Assembly: GCF_030815415.1 (NCBI RefSeq)
Contig: NZ_JAUSWW010000001.1
Location: 4,402,001-4,466,000 of the forward strand
Source: Streptomyces canus
GTDB lineage: Bacteria > Actinomycetota > Actinomycetes > Streptomycetales > Streptomycetaceae
Length of the DNA stretch: 64,000 nucleotides
Reading direction: 5' to 3'
Positions 59,800-64,000 of this stretch are shown here, in pieces. Below the pieces are notes generated by a model. The model was not told where the DNA came from, did no database searches, and worked only from the letters and a program-made list of their open reading frames with translations. The translations under genes and the position numbers were made by a program. Position 1 is the stretch's first letter, and the number at the start of each line of letters is the position of its first letter.

Positions 59800-60665
59800 C
59801 GGCCGGCTCCGGCATGGCCGTTCATCTCGCCGTGCATCTGACCGTGCTGGGCCTGCGTGGGTACGGTCCAGGCGGCGCCGTACTGCTGGTAGAGGTCCGC
59901 GGTGACCTTGCGGGCCGAGCGGATGAGCAGCGACTTGTCGAGCCGCCCGCGCTTACGGCCGGCCAACTGGTCGGCGCCGGTGGGGTCGTCGGCGATGGTG
60001 CCGACGACGCGGGCGCCGGTCTGGGCGTGCACGAGCATGTCGTTGACCTGGCCCGCGATCTTCGCCGCGCTGTTGGTGTCGGCGATCAGCACGACCCCGA
60101 TCATCGGCGTGCCCAGGCTCGCGGCACCGCGCGCGCCGCCGTGCAGCTTGTTGCCGAGGGCGGCGGCACGGTCGCGCACGCGGGCGATGGCCTCCGGCTC
60201 GGTACGGCTGATCAGCAGTACGAGGGCGGCGTGCGGGAACAGGTCCGCCGCGGGGGTCTCCCCGGCGATCCGGCCGCAGTCGGCGATGACGTCGGCGGCG
60301 GCGTGCGGGGACTCGGCGAGCGAGGCGAAGGAGTGCCCGAGGGTCGGCCACAGTCCGGCGAGACCGGCGGCCTGCTCGGCGTTCCCGAGTCCGACGAGCA
60401 CTTCGAGCCCGCCGCTCAACGGCTGTACGTGGTCCCAGAGTTGGTCGGGGACGAGTCCGCGGCGGGCGGTGGCGGCGATGGACAGCATGCCGGTGTTCGG
60501 GTTGAGCGGCCCGCCGTGCGCGGCGGCACTGCGGTAGACGAGGTCGCCGCCCGCCGGGTCGGTCTCGGCGAGCAGCACCCGCCGCGGCCAGACCGCCGCG
60601 AGGGCGACGGCCGCGGTGGTGACGCCGGGGGAGCCCTTGTCGGCGGCGAGAGCGATGAGCGCCAT
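59796..60665 (-). CDS. TadZ/CpaE-like MinD-family ATPase
   Basis: 289 residues. The P-loop is a deviant Walker A (ALAADKGSPGVTTAAVALAA) as in CpaE/TadZ; a MinD-type second motif appears near ADVIADCGRIAGE. TadZ proteins place the pilus machine at the pole or site. There is no receiver domain as in some CpaE proteins. ATGA overlap with tadA. Confidence 0.82.
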   Translation of the reverse strand: MALIALAADKGSPGVTTAAVALAAVWPRRVLLAETDPAGGDLVYRSAAAHGGPLNPNTGMLSIAATARRGLVPDQLWDHVQPLSGGLEVLVGLGNAEQAAGLAGLWPTLGHSFASLAESPHAAADVIADCGRIAGETPAADLFPHAALVLLISRTEPEAIARVRDRAAALGNKLHGGARGAASLGTPMIGVVLIADTNSAAKIAGQVNDMLVHAQTGARVVGTIADDPTGADQLAGRKRGRLDKSLLIRSARKVTADLYQQYGAAWTVPTQAQHGQMHGEMNGHAGAGR

Positions 60666-60682
60666 GGGTCGGGAGCCGCCTT

Positions 60683-61402
60683 CTAGTTGCTGCTGGGGAC
60701 GAGGACGAGGACGACTTCGTTGTTGGCGGCGGCCTGGGCGAGGGCACCGGCGTCGTCGTTGTCGACGGCCAGGGTGTACGACGAGTTCGTACTGCCGACG
60801 AGTTCGTCACCGCTCGCGGCCGGAACGGTGCTCACCACGGCGTTGTCGACGATCAGCGAGTTGCCGCCGGTCGCGGACGCGGAGCTGTTGCCGCCGGAGC
60901 CGGATCCGCCCTCGGTGACGCGGTAGGCGGCGACGGTGTCCCCGACCTTGATGTCAGCCGGGAACTGGCCTGCCTTGAGGGAGACGCCGACGAGGGTCTT
61001 GCCCTGGGTGGCGCCGACCTTGTCACCGAACATCTCCCCGACGGCGACGGCGCCCGCCGGGATGGTGCTGACGGCCTTCAGCTTCTTCAGGTCATCCAGC
61101 AGTGACCACTTGACGTAGTGGATGCTGCTGTCCTCGGCGACCATGACGGAGGTCACGTTGCTGTCGGTGACCGATCCGCCCGCCGGGATCTCCTTCGTCA
61201 CCTTGACCACCTCGATCCGGTCACCGGCCTGGAGCACGAGCATCGTCGCCCCCAGCGCACCGACCAGGATCAGCAGCACCGCCAGCGCCGCCAGCGCCGG
61301 TTTGCGCTCGCGAGGCGGCGTGGGAAGCCGGTCGCCGACCGACGGCTGAGCAGGAGCGGCGGAACGACCCTGACCCGCCCCCGTACGCTCTTGGATCTTC
61401 AC
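60683..61402 (-). CDS. CpaB/RcpC-like SAF-domain protein
   Basis: 239 residues; GTG at 61402 with GGGGAG at 7 bases. A basic/Pro-rich head, one helix (LAALAVLLILVGALGATMLVL) and an outer SAF domain (IEVVKVTKEIPAGGSVTDSNVTSVMV), then a Gly/Ser linker and C-terminal NEVVLVLVPSSN. It is likely the first gene of the operon and anchors the pilus base at the membrane face. Without an outer membrane, its role would differ from the RcpC of Gram-negatives. Confidence 0.78.
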   Translation of the reverse strand: MKIQERTGAGQGRSAAPAQPSVGDRLPTPPRERKPALAALAVLLILVGALGATMLVLQAGDRIEVVKVTKEIPAGGSVTDSNVTSVMVAEDSSIHYVKWSLLDDLKKLKAVSTIPAGAVAVGEMFGDKVGATQGKTLVGVSLKAGQFPADIKVGDTVAAYRVTEGGSGSGGNSSASATGGNSLIVDNAVVSTVPAASGDELVGSTNSSYTLAVDNDDAGALAQAAANNEVVLVLVPSSN

Positions 61403-61803
61403 GCAACCGCTCCCCGTACACCCAAGAAAATTGTCTGCCAAATTCTCTGCAAATTAGGACACTTCACCCGCCGCTGCTCGATCTGCGCGGATAGCGATCG
61501 CTGGGGTGAGTGTCAAGCCATGGCACCGTATCAGCCGCACATAAGCCCCTCAAGGCGCGTTCGGAGTCACGCTTCTCACCCTGCTCCTCGTTATTCATCT
61601 GCAACTTCGGGCGCGCGTTGCCCAGTTGTGCGGGAGCCGGAGAAGGGCCGCGAGCTGTGCGGGAGTGAATCGATTACAGCCACCTCATCCCGCACGCGCG
61701 GAGGTTTTCGTCACGGTCCGCCCATGAGGCCTGCACGATTCGCTCACGAGGCCGGAAAACCGGCGTGCCATGATCTTTGCTCGATTCACGGACACGGGGC
61801 GGG
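61403..61803. promoter_or_regulatory. Divergent region upstream of Tad operon and 61804 gene
   Basis: This 401-base gap includes a GC-poor patch (61427-61460: aaaattgtctgccaaattctctgcaaatt...) just upstream of the cpaB-like gene, the best candidate for the pilus promoter. The right half is more ordinary and should carry the promoter of the 61804 gene. I could not recognise a specific sigma site or operator. Confidence 0.45.
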
Positions 61804-62673
61804 ATGACGGCGATGGCGAGCATGGAAGCGGTCCTTCTTCCGATCGGAGGGGCGGCGCTGGCGTCGGACCCCCGGGTGGCGGAGGCGGTGCGCGCGATCG
61901 GGGCGCGGACCGGCGTGGACTACACGGACGACCGGCAGGTGACGGCGTTGCTCGCGGAGCGGCGCCGGGCGGCGACGGCGGCACAGCACAGGCCGTTGGC
62001 GTGGGCGGGCGGTATCGCCCTGCTGGCGTGCGTGGTGTGGCCGTTCGTGGCGGTGTCGGCGCCCTCGCTCGGTCCGAAGGCCGCACTGGCGGCGGGCCCC
62101 CTCCTGATCCTGGCCGTGGCCGCGCTCACCCGCGTCCGCGCGAACTGGAAGCGTGAACTGCTGCACCCCGCCCTCGCCGGTTACCGCGAGGTCCTGGGCG
62201 TGGCCCGGGCCCACGGGATGCCGCCGGCGCATGTGCCGGCGTGGCTGGAGGGCAAGGCGGAGGGCGGGAGCGGGAAGGGGGCGACGCCGATTCCGTCGTA
62301 CCCGGACGCCGGTGCCCCTTCCCCGCAGGGTGCCAGCGGAGGCGCGGTGCCTCCGAAACCGGCCGCGGTCACCGAGTACGAACGCCTCGCGTCCTCCGGT
62401 GGCTGGCACGACGAGACGGGCTGGCTGCTGCTCTTCGCGGGCGCGGGTGGTGCGGCCTGGGCCTGGTCACAGACCGAGCCGATCGGTTACGCCGCCCTCG
62501 TGCTGATCCCCGTGGCGATCGGCATCTGGCTCGCGGGCAGCCACCACGGCAGCGAGGAGACACGGCTGCGCGCGGAGGCGGTGCAGTACGTCCGGTCGGT
62601 CATCGCGGCGCAGGCGGCCGGGGCGCGGGTGCCCGAACTGTCACCGGCCCTCCGGAAGTTGCTGAACGACTAG
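61804..62673 (+). CDS. Membrane protein of unknown function
   Basis: 289 residues; the ATG at 61804 follows GGGGCGGG; later in-frame ATGs at 61813 and 61822 are possible. A short cytosolic head, two helices (AWAGGIALLACVVWPFVAV; LAAGPLLILAVAALTRV), a cytosolic region with HPALAGYREVLGVARAHG, a Pro/Gly linker, then two more helices (WLLLFAGAGGAAWAW; ALVLIPVAIGIWLAG). No family recognised. It is divergent from the Tad operon, and may be linked to it. Confidence 0.7.
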   Translation: MTAMASMEAVLLPIGGAALASDPRVAEAVRAIGARTGVDYTDDRQVTALLAERRRAATAAQHRPLAWAGGIALLACVVWPFVAVSAPSLGPKAALAAGPLLILAVAALTRVRANWKRELLHPALAGYREVLGVARAHGMPPAHVPAWLEGKAEGGSGKGATPIPSYPDAGAPSPQGASGGAVPPKPAAVTEYERLASSGGWHDETGWLLLFAGAGGAAWAWSQTEPIGYAALVLIPVAIGIWLAGSHHGSEETRLRAEAVQYVRSVIAAQAAGARVPELSPALRKLLND

Positions 62674-62738
62674 CACGACAGCGCGCCTTCCCCCACCCCC
62701 ACCGAAGACCAAGCACCCCCCACCAAGGAGCCCCCACC

Positions 62739-63470
62739 ATGAAGCGAGCCGCACTCGCCCTGCCCCTGCTGACCGTCCTGTCCCTCACCACGCTGACGGC
62801 GTGCGGCGACGGTGAAGGCGACGGGGGCTCGGACGCGAAGACCACCGCCGGGCCGAAGACGACGGCCTCGCAGGCGAAGCCCGCGGTGGACCCGGTGAAG
62901 GAGCTGACGAAGCTGTTCGTCACGAAGGCGGAGGCCCCCGACTACACCGTCGACGAACCCGCCAAGGGCGACGCCATGGCCGAGACCCAGGAGGACATGA
63001 GCGTCGACAAGGCGTCCTGCGCGCCGCTGGCGTACGCGACCAACTACCTTCCCCTCGGCGACCCCGAGGCCTCGGTCGTCCACGTCGCCAACGACGGAAC
63101 CTTCGCGTACAACTACATCACCCTCGCCACCTACACCGAGGGCAAGGCCGAAGCCGCGATGAAGGGCCTGGCCGAGGCGGTCTCCTCGTGCACAGCGGGC
63201 TACACCGCCAAGTCCGACAAGGCGAGCACCCCCTACACCTCGGTGAAGAAGGAGACGCCGTTCCCGGACGCAGCCGCCGACGAGTCGATCGCCACCGCGT
63301 CCACCGTCAGCTACAAGGGCACACAGACCATGCGCACCCAGACCTTCCGCTTCGGCGACACGATCGTCAACTACTTCTCGATCGACACCAGCGGCTTCAT
63401 GCAGGGCCGGTCCGGCTCCGCCAAGGTCCCCACCGACCTGGTCAAGGCCCAGAACAAGAAGCTGAGCTGA
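62739..63470 (+). CDS. Lipoprotein of unknown function
   Basis: 243 residues; AAGGAG ribosome site before the ATG. Lipobox TLTAC near residue 22, then a Gly/Asp/Thr linker. The globular part runs through KLFVTKAEAPDYTVDEP, an acidic middle, single Cys residues at ASCAPLAYAT and SSCTAGYTAK (probable disulfide), TYTEGKAEAAMKGLAEAV and a C-terminal VTQ-like TFRFGDTIVNYFSIDT. It resembles other Streptomyces exported lipoproteins of unknown function. A small hairpin (63478-63493) follows the stop. Confidence 0.75.
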   Translation: MKRAALALPLLTVLSLTTLTACGDGEGDGGSDAKTTAGPKTTASQAKPAVDPVKELTKLFVTKAEAPDYTVDEPAKGDAMAETQEDMSVDKASCAPLAYATNYLPLGDPEASVVHVANDGTFAYNYITLATYTEGKAEAAMKGLAEAVSSCTAGYTAKSDKASTPYTSVKKETPFPDAAADESIATASTVSYKGTQTMRTQTFRFGDTIVNYFSIDTSGFMQGRSGSAKVPTDLVKAQNKKLS

Positions 63471-63477
63471 TCACACT

Positions 63478-63493
63478 TCACCCCACCGGGTGA
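63478..63493. terminator. Weak hairpin after lipoprotein gene
   Basis: tcaccc (63478-63483) pairs with gggtga (63488-63493) around four bases, just after the stop at 63470. No T-run; weak. Confidence 0.35.
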
Positions 63494-63545
63494 TCCAACG
63501 CCCTACGCGGGATCACGGTGGCCGCGTCCCCCTACCGTCCACCAC

Positions 63546-64000
63546 ATGGTCAGCTCATCCCACGAGGCGATGCACCGCATCTTCCAGGAGGACCCGGGCG
63601 TCTTCGCCCGGACCTTCCGGCGTCTCGATCTCCCCTTCCCCGACCCCGTCGCCGTGTCCCTGATGCCCACGGACCTCACCGAGATCCAGCCCACGGAACG
63701 GCGCGTGGACACCCTCCTGAGGATCGACACCGCGTCTGGCGAGAGTCATCTCCTGATCGTCGAGGCGCAGGGGAAGAAGGATCCCCGAAAGCCCGGCAGC
63801 TGGGCCTATTACGTCGCGCACCTGCGCGAGAAGTACGGCATTCCGCCCGTCCTCCTCGTGACGTGCCAGGACAGGAGCATGGCCGAGTGGGCCGCGAAAC
63901 CCTACGCCATCGGCCCGTCGTACTGGCCCACACTCACCCTCCGCCCTCTGGTTCTGGGCCCGCACAACGTCCCCGCCATCACGGACCCCTCAGCCGCCGC
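63546..64000 (+). CDS. Rpn-like PD-(D/E)XK nuclease/transposase-family protein, N-terminal part
   Basis: The frame is open from the ATG at 63546 to the window end with no stop. 151 residues are visible. RRVDTLLRIDTASGESHLLIVEAQGKKD resembles the core of the PD-(D/E)XK fold used by Rpn/YhgA-like proteins (D ... E-x-Q), followed by WAYYVAHLREKYGIPPVLLVTCQD. Its N-terminus (HEAMHRIFQEDPGVFARTF) matches Streptomyces Rpn-family annotations. The function is uncertain, perhaps DNA cutting in recombination. The C-terminus is beyond the window. Confidence 0.75.
   Translation, partial: MVSSSHEAMHRIFQEDPGVFARTFRRLDLPFPDPVAVSLMPTDLTEIQPTERRVDTLLRIDTASGESHLLIVEAQGKKDPRKPGSWAYYVAHLREKYGIPPVLLVTCQDRSMAEWAAKPYAIGPSYWPTLTLRPLVLGPHNVPAITDPSAA

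Overview
The window is very GC-rich chromosomal DNA from an actinomycete, almost certainly a Streptomyces. Support comes from the third-position GC bias, GTG starts, short stop/start overlaps, an SsgA-like sporulation protein, a 14-subunit actinobacterial complex I operon, futalosine-pathway menaquinone genes and a Tad-type pilus locus. From memory the order (recQ, nuo, NlpC/P60, ubiE, mqnC, LysM/BTAD protein, Tad genes) resembles the S. coelicolor chromosome around SCO4526-SCO4577; this was not checked by search. No tRNA, rRNA, CRISPR array or insertion sequence was seen.

Layout. (1) 1-7.1 kb, plus strand: the tail of a GntR/UTRA regulator, then an apparent operon encoding an AprB-like two-cluster ferredoxin, a lipoprotein substrate-binding protein with an extra C-terminal domain, a TauC/SsuC-type permease, an ABC ATPase with a long Thr/Ser/Gly repeat at its N-terminus, and an AprA/fumarate-reductase-like flavoprotein fused to HEAT-type repeats. 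(2) 7.2-9.9 kb: recQ and a divergent secreted protein. (3) 10.0-26.0 kb, minus strand: nuoA to nuoN, mostly coupled by ATGA overlaps, with a Rex/Crp-like palindrome upstream of nuoA. (4) 26.7-38.0 kb: an NlpC/P60 hydrolase, a MenJ-like geranylgeranyl reductase, a GNAT protein, a PASTA protein, ubiE/menG, an exopolysaccharide operon (deacetylase-glycosyltransferase fusion plus acyltransferase), a GH18-like lipoprotein, an imidazolonepropionase-like protein and mqnC. The menaquinone enzymes lie beside complex I, which uses menaquinone. (5) 38.1-43.9 kb: prepilin peptidase, a membrane LysM/BTAD protein and two exported proteins.

(6) 44.0-54.9 kb is the accessory block. It holds a 1523-residue Rhs/YD-repeat toxin with a barnase-like C-terminus, a barstar-family immunity protein directly downstream, a CdiI-like orphan immunity protein, two paralogous small proteins, a WXG100-like protein, an ECF sigma factor fused to its own zinc-finger anti-sigma and membrane segment, an SsgA-like protein, and at least one decayed gene. 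This is the most unusual part of the window. (7) 54.9-61.4 kb, minus strand: a Tad/Flp pilus operon (cpaB-like SAF protein, tadZ, tadA, tadB, tadC, Flp pilin, three TadE/G-like pseudopilins), which the prepilin peptidase 16 kb away probably serves. (8) 61.8-64 kb: a membrane protein, a lipoprotein, and a truncated Rpn-like PD-(D/E)XK protein running off the right edge.
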